From JAVVHH01 sp964613945 (GTDB lineage Bacteria; Pseudomonadota; Alphaproteobacteria; Acetobacterales; Acetobacteraceae), in contig CAZTJC010000001.1 in assembly GCA_964613945.1 (NCBI GenBank), positions 124,001 through 188,000 on the forward strand: a DNA stretch of 64,000 nt, written 5' to 3'. Position 1 is the first letter of the stretch. Each line of letters opens with the position of its first letter. Positions 35,053-43,714 of this stretch are shown here, one piece after another. Below the pieces are notes generated by a model that was not told the origin of the DNA, searched no databases, and worked only from the letters and a program-made list of their open reading frames with translations. The translations under genes were made by a program, and so were the position numbers.

Positions 35053-37020
35053 ATGGCGACGACACCACGGCCAATCCTCACATTACAGACGGCGAGCCTG
35101 TTTGCATCTGCGGATGACAGCACGTTTACCGGCACCGGGGGCCCGGCCGCGTTTGATCCGTTCACCGGCCAGTTCGCCGACCTCGTCAGCAGCCAGGGCA
35201 TCGCGGGGGAGCCGTTCAACGACGAGGTTTATGACGTCGACGCCGGCGATCAAGTCACCTTCGTCATCGCGCTGCAGAACTTCGCCACCGTGGCTGGCTA
35301 TGACGTCAAGCTGCGCGACACCCTACCGGTCGGTTTCGCCCTCGCCGGGTCGGACCTCACGGTGGTCGACGGTGCCGGCAACGTCCTCAAATACAGCGGC
35401 AACCTGTTCGACCCCTCCAGCGGCCTGACGCTCACCGCGCCAGTCGCCGCCTATGACGACAATTCCGGCGCCAACGTCGCCCTCATCACCTTCACCGCCT
35501 ACGCCACCAACGCCGTGGCGCTGCCCGGTGCGACCGTCAGCAACACGGCGCAGATCGTCAGCTACGCCGCCTCCCATGGCGGCACCAACCTCGCGCCGAG
35601 CGCGACGGCACCGCTGACGGCGAGCACTCCCGTGCAGACCGGCCCGTTGCTGATCACCAGCACCGCCAATCAACCCGCCGCCACCCTCCCCGCCGGTCAG
35701 ACCGCGTCGTTCAACATCGTCGTCACCTTGCCCGAGGGTACGGTGAATGATTTCCGCATCGACGAGATGCTGCCCCAGATCGGCAACGCCTATCTGCAAC
35801 TGGTGTCGACCGAAATTCTCAGCGTCGGCAGCCACCTGACCGCCAGCGCACCCGTCATCGTGCAGCCCGGCGGTGCCGTTCAACTCGGCACGGTCGTCGA
35901 CGCCGCCGACAATCTGGTCACCAGCGCCGATCAGGTCGTCCTCCGCATCACCGTGCAGGGCGCCGGCACCACCGCCGGGCAGGGTACCATCAACACGACG
36001 GTCAGCACCGCAGATCCGAACAACAGCGGGGCGCGCATCTCTCAAACGGTGAGCAACACCCTGTCGCTGGGCGCGGTCGACGCGCCGCCGACGATCAGCA
36101 ACGTCAGCAGCGCCCAGAACGCCACCAATTCCATGCTCGTGCTGCCGTTTCAGACGCTCGCCCTCGCCGATCCGGACGCCGGCCAGGTGGAAACGCTGAC
36201 CATTCACCTGTCCGATCCAACGCTCGACACATTATCGGGTCCGGCCGGCCTGACCACGACTGCCAATGGCGACTACGTGCTCTCCGGCACCATCTCCACC
36301 GTGCAGGCCGCCGCTCGCGCGCTGCTGTTCACGCCGGCCGCCGCCGGCACGGAGACGTTTGGGCTCAAGCTGGACGACGGCGCTGGCGGCGTGGCTACCG
36401 CGACGGCATCGCTCGCGGTCACCGCCGCCGCGGCTGCCTCGACCTACCCGTCCTTCCCGATCTCGAGCCAAACCGTGCTCACCTCGACCGCAACGGGCAC
36501 CAGCACCTACTCCCAGGTGCAGACCTATGCCGGCGCGATCGACAACCTGCAGACGCAGTTCCTCTACGATGGGGCGACGACGCTCGCCATCGTCGCCCAG
36601 CAGAGCGGCATGCTGATCAGCACCACGGCCGCTGCCGCGACCGCGGTGCAACTTCAAGGTGGTACAAACGTGCTCGACATGCAGCACGGGTCAAGCTTCA
36701 TCGTCAGCGGCACCGGTGCTGACACCTTCCTGCTCCACGCCGACCAGGCCATCACGACATGGAACACGATCTCGTCGTTCCACGGCGGTGACAGCATCAT
36801 CGTCTACGGCTTCAACGCCGACACCTCGGCCCGCTGGTGGGACCAGAATGCCGGTGCGGTCGGCTACACCGGTGCGACACTACGCTTCGATGTCGATGGC
36901 AACGGCTCCATCGACAGCAGCCTGACCTTTGCCGGCAAGACGATGAGCGACACCTCGCATTACCAGTTTCAGACCGGCAACGTCGGCGGCTCCGGCTTCC
37001 TGTCGATCACGGCAAGCTGA
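35053..37020 (+). CDS. Large repeat-rich putative surface or secreted protein
   Basis: From the ATG at 35053 the protein is 655 residues. It contains beta-sandwich-like segments: one resembling DUF11/conserved-repeat adhesin modules (D-Q-V-T-F-V-I-A-L-Q-N-F to L-P-V-G-F, near residues 73-100) and a later cadherin-like block. The C-terminal 180 residues are Ala/Thr/Gly-rich with F-D-V-D-G-N-G-S-I-D-S and end in G-F-L-S-I-T-A-S. There is no clear signal peptide, and acidic Gly/Asn-rich C-termini of this style are common in type I secretion substrates, though no T1SS genes are here. A longer start at 34978, beginning with a hydrophobic stretch, would overlap the CurA-like start. The last 52 bases overlap the convergent glycosyltransferase gene. 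Confidence 0.72.
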   Translation: MATTPRPILTLQTASLFASADDSTFTGTGGPAAFDPFTGQFADLVSSQGIAGEPFNDEVYDVDAGDQVTFVIALQNFATVAGYDVKLRDTLPVGFALAGSDLTVVDGAGNVLKYSGNLFDPSSGLTLTAPVAAYDDNSGANVALITFTAYATNAVALPGATVSNTAQIVSYAASHGGTNLAPSATAPLTASTPVQTGPLLITSTANQPAATLPAGQTASFNIVVTLPEGTVNDFRIDEMLPQIGNAYLQLVSTEILSVGSHLTASAPVIVQPGGAVQLGTVVDAADNLVTSADQVVLRITVQGAGTTAGQGTINTTVSTADPNNSGARISQTVSNTLSLGAVDAPPTISNVSSAQNATNSMLVLPFQTLALADPDAGQVETLTIHLSDPTLDTLSGPAGLTTTANGDYVLSGTISTVQAAARALLFTPAAAGTETFGLKLDDGAGGVATATASLAVTAAAAASTYPSFPISSQTVLTSTATGTSTYSQVQTYAGAIDNLQTQFLYDGATTLAIVAQQSGMLISTTAAAATAVQLQGGTNVLDMQHGSSFIVSGTGADTFLLHADQAITTWNTISSFHGGDSIIVYGFNADTSARWWDQNAGAVGYTGATLRFDVDGNGSIDSSLTFAGKTMSDTSHYQFQTGNVGGSGFLSITAS

Positions 37021-38147
37021 ACCTCCGTGGAGCCGCGCGCGGTGTCGATCAGCGCCGCCATGCGCGACCAGATCCCGTCCCAGGACATCTCCGCCAATCG
37101 CGCATCCATTCCGCTCGACCAGCCCGGCGGCAACGCCCGCAACGCGTCTGCTGCCGCCATGAACGACGCCGCGTCTCCGGCGATCGTCACGCAATCGCTG
37201 TTGCCCCAATTGCGCGCCACGTCCGCCACGGGCGTCGACACGACCGGACATCCCGCGGCCAGATACTCCGGCGTCTTGGTCGGGCTGATGAAACGCGTCG
37301 CCTCGTTCAGCGCGAACGGCAGCATGGCGACGTCCCAATGCGCGATGTAGGCCGGCAGCTCCTCGTAATCCTTGGGCGGCAAGTAGTGCAGGTTGGCGCC
37401 GGACGGCAGCTCCTCCGGGTCGAGCTTGGATAGCGGGCCGATCAGGATGAACTGCCAGTCCGGCCGCAACGCCGCGGCCGCGGCGAGCAGGTCGCGATCC
37501 AGCCGTTCGTCCAGCACGCCGAAGAAGCCGATGCGCGGCGAACCGATCGCCACCTGGTCGGCCGGCTCGGCCAGTCCCGACCGGGCCGGCATGAAATGCG
37601 CGAGATCGACTCCACTCGGAAACGCGAACACGGCCGGATGCTGCGCCCGCTTGGCCTCGAACAGGCTCACCCCGCCGGTGAACACCAGCGCGGCTCGGCG
37701 CATCAACTCCCGCTCGCGTCCTGGCAGATCGGCATTCGCGCCGGCGAAGGCCGACAACTCGTCCATGCAATCGTAAACGACCGGCCGGCCCACGAGATGG
37801 TCGGAGAACGCCAGCGCCATCGGCGTATAATACCAAAGCACGGGGTCGACGATGTCGCGCGCCCGGATCAAGCCGTCCAACATCTCGCGCTGGATCACGG
37901 CGGCGTCGGCACACCAAGGCATGAACGGCTGCACCACCGTGACGCCTTCCGGTGACAGGCGGGTCTCGATGCGATGGCCGGGCTCATCGGTATAGAACGG
38001 CTCTTCCCAGAACGTGACGCGATACTGCTGTGCCGCTCGCCCGATCAGATGCTGCACGCGTTGATAGACGAAATCCCACCGCAGATGCGAGAAGCACACC
38101 AGGTCAGGTAAGACGTGACTGGATGGTGGCGCGGAGCCATCGAGCAT
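36969..38147 (-). CDS. Glycosyltransferase (GT-B fold, family 4/1-like)
   Basis: A 392-residue enzyme with a two-domain GT-B layout. The N-terminal domain has W-D-F-V-Y-Q-R-V-Q-H-L, seen in UDP-sugar transferases used in exopolysaccharide synthesis. The C-terminal domain has I-G-F-F-G-V-L-D-E-R, the nucleotide-sugar loop, and S-P-T-K-T-P-E-Y-L-A-A-G-C-P-V-V with the conserved glutamate. A clear AAGGA lies upstream of the ATG. Donor and acceptor are unknown. The C-terminal tail is encoded antisense to the end of the repeat-rich protein gene, an unusual convergent overlap of 52 bases. Confidence 0.9.
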   Translation of the reverse strand: MLDGSAPPSSHVLPDLVCFSHLRWDFVYQRVQHLIGRAAQQYRVTFWEEPFYTDEPGHRIETRLSPEGVTVVQPFMPWCADAAVIQREMLDGLIRARDIVDPVLWYYTPMALAFSDHLVGRPVVYDCMDELSAFAGANADLPGRERELMRRAALVFTGGVSLFEAKRAQHPAVFAFPSGVDLAHFMPARSGLAEPADQVAIGSPRIGFFGVLDERLDRDLLAAAAALRPDWQFILIGPLSKLDPEELPSGANLHYLPPKDYEELPAYIAHWDVAMLPFALNEATRFISPTKTPEYLAAGCPVVSTPVADVARNWGNSDCVTIAGDAASFMAAADALRALPPGWSSGMDARLAEMSWDGIWSRMAALIDTARGSTEVQLAVIDRKPEPPTLPV

Positions 38148-38264
38148 TGATTATTCCTTTTTGACGATGACCGCGAGATATCGGGCCAATGCAGTAAAAA
38201 GGCGAGCCTCGATCACGGCCCGGTCAGCCGGGAAACCAGCACGGGACCGGAGTGTTGCTAACAC

Positions 38265-39377
38265 ATGACAAAGACGAGCAGCCATTCGCACGCTCACGTC
38301 GACGAACATGCCGTAGCGGCTGCTCGTGCGGCCAAATTGCGCTACGTCTCGGATCGCAAGCCGGGCATCAGCCGCGTGAAAACCGATCACGGCTTTGATT
38401 TCTACAATCCTGATGGGTCGAAGATCGTCGATGAGGAGGTGATCACACGCCTCCGCAAGTTGGCCATCCCGCCCGCTTACACCGATGTCTGGATCTGCCA
38501 TGACCCGCGCGGGCATCTGCAGGCCGTCGGTCGTGACGCTCGCGGGCGCAAACAGTACCGTTATCACGCCAATTGGCGCATCGTTCGCGACGAGGCGAAA
38601 TACGGCAAGATGCTGGTGTTCGGCAAAGTGCTGCCGAAAATCCGCGAGCAGGTGCAGCACGATCTCCGCCTGCATGGTTTGCCGAAGCGGAAGGTCCTCG
38701 CCGCCATCGTGGCGTTGCTTGAGAAGACCATGATGCGTGTCGGCAACGAGGAGTATGCCCAGCAGAACAAGAGCTACGGCCTGACGACGTTGCGCGACCG
38801 TCACATCAAGGTCAAAGGCGGCCATGTCGAATTCGATTTTCGCGGCAAGCACGGGATCGACCACCACATCGATCTGGACGATCGCCGCCTCGCCCGCATC
38901 GTCGAACGCTGCCGCGACATTCCCGGGCAGGATCTATTTCAGTTCCTCGATCACGATGGCGAACGTCACGGCATCGGTTCCGAGGACGTGAATCACTACC
39001 TGCACGAGATTTCCGGCGAGGCGATCACGGCAAAGGATTTCCGCACCTGGGCGGCAACTAACCTGGCTGCATCGGCACTCGCCGAACTCGAGAAGTTCGA
39101 CAGCCACGCCGCGGCGACGAAGGAAGTCGTCAAGGCGGTCGAAAGCGTCGCCAAGAAGCTCGGCAACACGCCGGCGATCTGCCGCAAATGTTACATTCAC
39201 CCGGCGATCTTCGAAGGATACCTCGATGGCAGCTTGGCCGAAGGCCTGAAGCAACGGGCCGACGACCTGCTCGACCATCCTTCGGCTGGACTAACAGCCC
39301 AGGAAATCGCACTGACAGCCTTCCTGAGCCGGAGACTCGGCGAAGCGATCAAAGGTGGACCGAAATCCAAGACGTGA
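38265..39377 (+). CDS. DNA topoisomerase IB (poxvirus-like)
   Basis: Relaxes supercoils through a 3'-phosphotyrosyl link. The 370-residue protein has the N-terminal R-Y-V-S-D-R-K-P-G-I and the catalytic domain with G-N-E-E-Y-A, K-S-Y-G-L-T-T-L-R and K-V-K-G. The nucleophile tyrosine sits in C-R-K-C-Y-I-H-P-A-I near residue 310. Arginines and lysine of the active site appear present. TopIB is scattered in bacteria. The next gene starts on its stop (GTGA). Confidence 0.94.
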   Translation: MTKTSSHSHAHVDEHAVAAARAAKLRYVSDRKPGISRVKTDHGFDFYNPDGSKIVDEEVITRLRKLAIPPAYTDVWICHDPRGHLQAVGRDARGRKQYRYHANWRIVRDEAKYGKMLVFGKVLPKIREQVQHDLRLHGLPKRKVLAAIVALLEKTMMRVGNEEYAQQNKSYGLTTLRDRHIKVKGGHVEFDFRGKHGIDHHIDLDDRRLARIVERCRDIPGQDLFQFLDHDGERHGIGSEDVNHYLHEISGEAITAKDFRTWAATNLAASALAELEKFDSHAAATKEVVKAVESVAKKLGNTPAICRKCYIHPAIFEGYLDGSLAEGLKQRADDLLDHPSAGLTAQEIALTAFLSRRLGEAIKGGPKSKT

Positions 39378-40174
39378 CTTCTAACCCGGACGTGCCACCC
39401 CAAGCCGACCCTGTCTTGGTTTCGCGTGATGGCCCGGTCACCATCATCAGCTTGAACCGACCGTCGCGGCTCAACGCTTTCGATGATTCACTCCGGTCCG
39501 GACTTCTGGTTGCACTAACGGCGGCTGCGGCAGACCCAAACTGTCGCGCGGTGCTTCTCCGTGCCGAGGGGCGCGGGTTCAGCGCCGGGCAGGACTTGGC
39601 GGACGTCGCGGATGACGCCGATCTCGGGCAGCTTCTCACCCGCGATTACGTCCCATTGATCGACTGCATCCGCAACATGGCCAAACCGGTGGTGTGCGCC
39701 GTTCAGGGTGTCGCAGCCGGTGCCGGCGCCAATCTCGCTTTATGCTGCGACATTGTGTTGGCAGGCGAAACCGCACGCTTCATCCAGGCCTTTATCCGCA
39801 TCGGCTTGATCCCGGATGTCGGTGGCACCTGGATGCTGCCCCGCTTGATCGGCTTGGCTCGCGCACGTGCCGTCGCGATGCTTGGTGATCCCATCACCGC
39901 CAGCCAGGCCGAAGCCTGGGGCATGATCTACCGCGCCGTTGCCGATGACGACCTGCTGGCCGTTGCTGGGGCTCTTGCCTTACGGCTGACCGAGCTTCCC
40001 ACCAGCGCTTTGGCCGCCATGAAGCAGGCCTTCGACGCATCGGCCACCAACGATTTCAGCCAACAACTCGCCCTTGAGAGCGATTTGCAGACTCGCTTGG
40101 GCCATTCAGCCGATTTCGCCGAGGGGCGCCGCGCCTTTCTGGAGAAGCGCACCCCGCGCTTCAACGCCGTTTGA
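39374..40174 (+). CDS. Enoyl-CoA hydratase/isomerase family protein (PaaG-like)
   Basis: Crotonase-fold protein of 266 residues from the GTG at 39374, which overlaps the topoisomerase stop. The oxyanion-hole segments are R-G-F-S-A-G-Q-D-L and A-G-A-G-A-N-L-A-L-C-C-D, with I-P-D-V-G-G-T-W following. The aspartate in D-V-G-G rather than a glutamate pair points to an isomerase of the PaaG type more than a hydratase. That is inference, and no paa operon is present. Confidence 0.9.
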   Translation: MTSNPDVPPQADPVLVSRDGPVTIISLNRPSRLNAFDDSLRSGLLVALTAAAADPNCRAVLLRAEGRGFSAGQDLADVADDADLGQLLTRDYVPLIDCIRNMAKPVVCAVQGVAAGAGANLALCCDIVLAGETARFIQAFIRIGLIPDVGGTWMLPRLIGLARARAVAMLGDPITASQAEAWGMIYRAVADDDLLAVAGALALRLTELPTSALAAMKQAFDASATNDFSQQLALESDLQTRLGHSADFAEGRRAFLEKRTPRFNAV

Positions 40175-40211
40175 CGGACCTCCACGTGATTGATTCGAAC
40201 TTCAACGTAAC

Positions 40212-41609
40212 GTGACTCTCGAATGGATCGGGCGTGCGCCGCATGCCCCATATTTTGTCACCGACACCGGTCAATCCTGGACGCCGATCGGTCAGAACGA
40301 TGCGATTTGCTGGGTCGAGTTCGCCGGGCTCAAGAACCGGCGCGATCTGCCGGCCGTCGCGCGTCACTTGGCGTGGCTAGCGGATCATGGCGTCACCTGC
40401 CTACGCCTGATGCTCGAATATGCCGAGGACGGGGAGCATTTCTTCGAAAGCCCGGCCGGCGTCTTCAATCCGGTGATGATCGACCTTTGGGACGACATGT
40501 TCCGCCTCGTCGAACAGGCTGGACTGCGTATTCTTCTCACCCCGCTCGACACCTACTTTCAATGGGTCCGCTGGGATCTGCATCCTTACAACGTTGCCAA
40601 TGGCGGCCCCTGCCCCGACCGGACGCAGCTCATGACTTGTCCCGAAACCCGCGCGCTCATCAAAGCCCGCCTGGCCTTTGTGACCCGGCGGTGGGGCGGA
40701 AGCGGTGCCTTGTTCGCCTGGGATATCTGGAACGAGATGCACCCTGTTCAGGGCCAGAATCGGATCGATTGCTTTGCCGACTACATTGGCGACGTCAGTC
40801 CGTTTCTCCGGGAGCTCGAGATCGAGACGCATGGCCGGGCGCATCTTCAATGCGTTTCCGTCTTTGGCCCCGAGTTGCAGTGGAAACCGTGGCTCAACGA
40901 GCCAATCTTCCGACACCCGATGCTCGATTTCGCCAACAGCCATTTCTATGCGGAAGGCACGATCGACGATCCGAAGGATACGGTAACGCCCGCCCTGGCC
41001 GTCGCTGAACTCATGCGCGAGGCGATGGCCGAAATCGTGGACGACCGGCCATTTTTCGACACGGAGCACGGCCCGATCCACACATTCAAGGACTTCAAGG
41101 TCACGCTGCCGGAGGCCTTCGACGACGAGTATTTCCGGCACATACAATGGACGCATCTTGCCTGCGGCGGCGTCGGCGGCGGAATGCGCTGGCCGAATCG
41201 ACACCCCCACACCCTCACTGCCGGCATGCGCCGTGCACAGCGGGCGATGGCTGCTTTCCTCCCGTTGATGGATTGGAACCAGTTCGATCGCCGGCTGCTG
41301 AACCACGAGCTGCACTGCTCCAGTGCCGATGTGGCGCTGTTTGGGTGCGGTAACAACCGCACCGTGTTGATCTACGCGCTTAGGTTGCGACCGCTGCTAC
41401 CGGATGGACGAATCGACCCCGCTACACAATCAGCGATCGAGATATCCGTCTCAGATCTTGAACCAGCGCATGTAGATGTTCTTCTTTGGGATACCGTTAC
41501 GGGGTGTGAGATGGGTTGTACTCATTTAGACACACTCGGTGGTAAGATCACCCTGCAAGTAGGTGATTTCCCTGCGGAACTCGCTATAATCGTTCGTTCC
41601 TCACGCTAA
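40212..41609 (+). CDS. GH5-like glycoside hydrolase, cytoplasmic
   Basis: A 465-residue (beta/alpha)8-barrel glycosidase-like protein. W-D-I-W-N-E-M near residue 172 supplies the acid/base glutamate preceded by N, and F-F-D-T-E-H-G-P near residue 283 supplies the likely nucleophile, the clan A arrangement. A C-terminal beta-sandwich-like domain of about 100 residues follows. There is no signal peptide, unusual for an enzyme of polysaccharide breakdown; it may act on an intracellular glycan. The start is a GTG at 40212. It sits after the PaaG-like gene and before a PEP-CTERM gene; no operon link is established. Confidence 0.82.
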   Translation: MTLEWIGRAPHAPYFVTDTGQSWTPIGQNDAICWVEFAGLKNRRDLPAVARHLAWLADHGVTCLRLMLEYAEDGEHFFESPAGVFNPVMIDLWDDMFRLVEQAGLRILLTPLDTYFQWVRWDLHPYNVANGGPCPDRTQLMTCPETRALIKARLAFVTRRWGGSGALFAWDIWNEMHPVQGQNRIDCFADYIGDVSPFLRELEIETHGRAHLQCVSVFGPELQWKPWLNEPIFRHPMLDFANSHFYAEGTIDDPKDTVTPALAVAELMREAMAEIVDDRPFFDTEHGPIHTFKDFKVTLPEAFDDEYFRHIQWTHLACGGVGGGMRWPNRHPHTLTAGMRRAQRAMAAFLPLMDWNQFDRRLLNHELHCSSADVALFGCGNNRTVLIYALRLRPLLPDGRIDPATQSAIEISVSDLEPAHVDVLLWDTVTGCEMGCTHLDTLGGKITLQVGDFPAELAIIVRSSR

Positions 41610-41703
41610 CCTGTGCTTAAACATTCAGCCCATAGAGTGATTATGGCTTTGCCGGCAGGCTACGAAACCGTCTTCCGCCGTCGTGTAGTGATTGGTTGTC
41701 TGA

Positions 41704-42687
41704 ATGATCGAATGCCATCCGCTGCTACGTCCTGTTGTGCAACTTGCCAAGCCAGTGGTGCATGCTGTTCGACAGTGGCACCCGCATCGTCACCTGGTCG
41801 GCGTCCAGCATCATGTTCGAGTGGCTGGGCATCACGTTCATCGCGCTCTCGCTGCGGTGGCGCCACCTCCTGGTGTGATGACGGTTTGCCAGCGCGTCGC
41901 CGGACCGATCGTTGCCGGCGGCCTGGTGTTGCTGCCGCCAGCTAGCGCTGTTCCGCCTGTTGGCGGTGTAGGCGGTTTTCCTGGCGCAGCGTTTCCTGAA
42001 TATGGTGCCCCGGCTTTCGTTGGCCCGGGGCTCGGCGGCTACGGTGGATCCGGTCCGGGTTATGCCGGCGGTTATGGTCCGGCTGGTCTCGGCCTTGGTG
42101 GTCCCGGTGCTGGCTTCATCGGCCCGGGTTTTGTCGGTGGTGGATCGTCGCCGGGCATAATTGGCGGTCCGACGGGCCCGATTGCTCTCGCCTCCAATAT
42201 ACCTACGAGCACGCCAGGCGGACCGATCAGCCCGATCGTCAGTACTCCGGCCGTCCCGATCACGACCATTCCCTCCACGATCAGCGTCGCCACCCCTGGG
42301 ACCAGCGTTCCCGCGATAATCGGCCGTAAGACGACGGATCAATCCACTACGAGCGACACAACGCCTGGCACCAGCAATACCCCTGGCGATACGACAAACT
42401 CAGGTGGCGGCACGACACCTGGGGACACGACGCCTGGAGGTAGTGGAAACACACCTGGAGGTGGCGGCAACACTCCGGGCAGTGGCGGTAATACGCCCGG
42501 CGGCGGCGGAAACACGCCTGGAAGTGGCGGCAACACTCCTGGTGGTGGTGGCGGTAATACGCCCGGTGGTGGTGGGGGTGGCGGCACGCCAGTTGTCGAT
42601 ACGCCGGAGCCGGCGTCGATCGCCATGCTGGCGGGCGCATTGGCGATCGTTGCGTTTTTTCGATTCCGTCGACGCAACGCGGGTTAA
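41704..42687 (+). CDS. PEP-CTERM protein with Asn-Thr-Pro-Gly repeats
   Basis: An exported low-complexity protein. The middle is Gly/Pro/Ala-rich, then comes a tract of N-T-P-G-G-G-G and N-T-P-G-S-G-G units (42436-42592), then the sorting signal T-P-E-P-A-S, a hydrophobic helix and R-F-R-R-R-N-A-G. The N-terminal 58 residues from the ATG at 41704 are His/Arg/Val-rich and do not look like a signal peptide. An ATG at 41878 starts directly before a hydrophobic segment ending P-A-S-A-V and may be the true start. No exosortase is in the window. Confidence 0.75.
   Translation: MIECHPLLRPVVQLAKPVVHAVRQWHPHRHLVGVQHHVRVAGHHVHRALAAVAPPPGVMTVCQRVAGPIVAGGLVLLPPASAVPPVGGVGGFPGAAFPEYGAPAFVGPGLGGYGGSGPGYAGGYGPAGLGLGGPGAGFIGPGFVGGGSSPGIIGGPTGPIALASNIPTSTPGGPISPIVSTPAVPITTIPSTISVATPGTSVPAIIGRKTTDQSTTSDTTPGTSNTPGDTTNSGGGTTPGDTTPGGSGNTPGGGGNTPGSGGNTPGGGGNTPGSGGNTPGGGGGNTPGGGGGGGTPVVDTPEPASIAMLAGALAIVAFFRFRRRNAG
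42436..42592 (+). repeat. 21-base in-frame tandem repeat in the second PEP-CTERM gene
   Basis: Five to six copies of a 7-codon unit encode N-T-P-G-G-G-G or N-T-P-G-S-G-G, in alternating order. The unit is 21 bases, with one codon inserted near the end. Degenerate third positions show that the copies are not recent identical duplications. Length variation by slippage is plausible. Confidence 0.8.
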
Positions 42688-42689
42688 TC

Positions 42690-42740
42690 AGACAAGCCGA
42701 CGAACCCGGCAGAAGGTCGACTCCGGCCGGGTCGTTGTCT
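42690..42740. terminator. Imperfect hairpin between convergent genes
   Basis: AGACAA (42690-42695) can pair with TTGTCT (42735-42740), and CCCGGC (42705-42710) with GCCGGG (42726-42731), with internal loops. It lies exactly between the PEP-CTERM stop (42687) and the alpha-E stop (42740). A bidirectional terminator is plausible from position; the structure is imperfect. Confidence 0.35.
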
Positions 42741-43714
42741 CAGGCCCTTCGAAGCGGCCGCCAGTCGCGGAAAAACGCCGTGCCGATCTCGTCGCCGAGG
42801 CTGCTCAAATCCAACTGGAGCTTGTCCAGGAAATCGTGCAGCTGTCCGCCTGGCTCTATCATGCCGGACCCTGGTTGAAGCGCCTGGCGCAACTCATCCA
42901 CCTTCTCGAGCGGCCCGGCGGTATCGCGCAGGTTATACCGGCTACGCAGTTGCTCAAGGTGCCATCCGATGTCACGCACGCATAGCGCCGCGCTGCGTGC
43001 GAACGTCGTGTCGGACAGCAGGAACGACACCACGTCCCACGGCTCGAAACCGGCCTGTGCGACCCGGCGGAACGCATGGTAACCGGCGGCTGCCCGCAAC
43101 ACGACGTTCCATTGCGTCAGGTCGACGATTCGGCGCTCCTCGCCGGAGCCTCGCACCAGCAGATGATACTTGATGTCCAACAGCCGCGTGATCTGGTCGG
43201 CGCGCTCCAGCAAGCGGCCTAACAGGTAGAAATGCCATCCCTGGTCACGGGCGAACGTACCTTCCGTGATGCCGGTATGGGCCTGCACGCCCTCTTTGAT
43301 CTGTCGGCACAGTCGCGACAGCGCATCACCCTCGAGGTCGGCCGGCGTCTTCGCCAGTATCGAACGATGAAACACGTTGAGCTGCATCCACATTTCCGTG
43401 CTGATCAGCGGGCGCAACGTGCGCGCGTTCGTGCGCGCGAATTCGAGCGATGCGGGAACGCTGGTCGGATTGCTCGCCTCGAGCAGGTAGAAGCTTTTAA
43501 CCGTCTTGCCGTCGATCGTGCGCCCAGCGAGTCGCTCGCCATCGACGTTGATCGCGACCAGAGCCGACCATGAACCGGCCTCGCCGCCGGGTCCCTCGAA
43601 CGTCTGGGTGACGTCGATGAGCCGAGCCAGGTTCTCAACACGCTCGAGATAGCGCGCCATCCAGAACAGGCCTTCCGCATCACGCGTGAGCAGGGCATTG
43701 CTGTGCAAGCTCAT
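42740..43714 (-). CDS. Alpha-E domain protein (DUF403)
   Basis: An alpha-helical protein of 324 residues, including L-F-W-M-A-R-Y-L-E-R-V-E-N-L-A-R near residue 16, the signature of the alpha-E family. It starts by overlapping the stop of the ATP-grasp gene (ATGA). Comparative genomics of amidoligases predicts that these two proteins work together to make a peptide-like product. The usual transglutaminase-like and proteasome-like partners are not adjacent here. The frame is open further upstream, but that part is a shadow of the ATP-grasp gene. Confidence 0.91.
   Translation of the reverse strand: MSLHSNALLTRDAEGLFWMARYLERVENLARLIDVTQTFEGPGGEAGSWSALVAINVDGERLAGRTIDGKTVKSFYLLEASNPTSVPASLEFARTNARTLRPLISTEMWMQLNVFHRSILAKTPADLEGDALSRLCRQIKEGVQAHTGITEGTFARDQGWHFYLLGRLLERADQITRLLDIKYHLLVRGSGEERRIVDLTQWNVVLRAAAGYHAFRRVAQAGFEPWDVVSFLLSDTTFARSAALCVRDIGWHLEQLRSRYNLRDTAGPLEKVDELRQALQPGSGMIEPGGQLHDFLDKLQLDLSSLGDEIGTAFFRDWRPLRRA

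Noticed and set aside
35323..36207. 294-codon minus-strand frame opposite the surface protein
   Set aside because: Gly/Arg/Asp-rich shadow without start signals.
42436..42592. Possible CRISPR array
   Set aside because: The 21-base periodicity is continuous coding repeat with no spacers and stays in frame with the PEP-CTERM signal.
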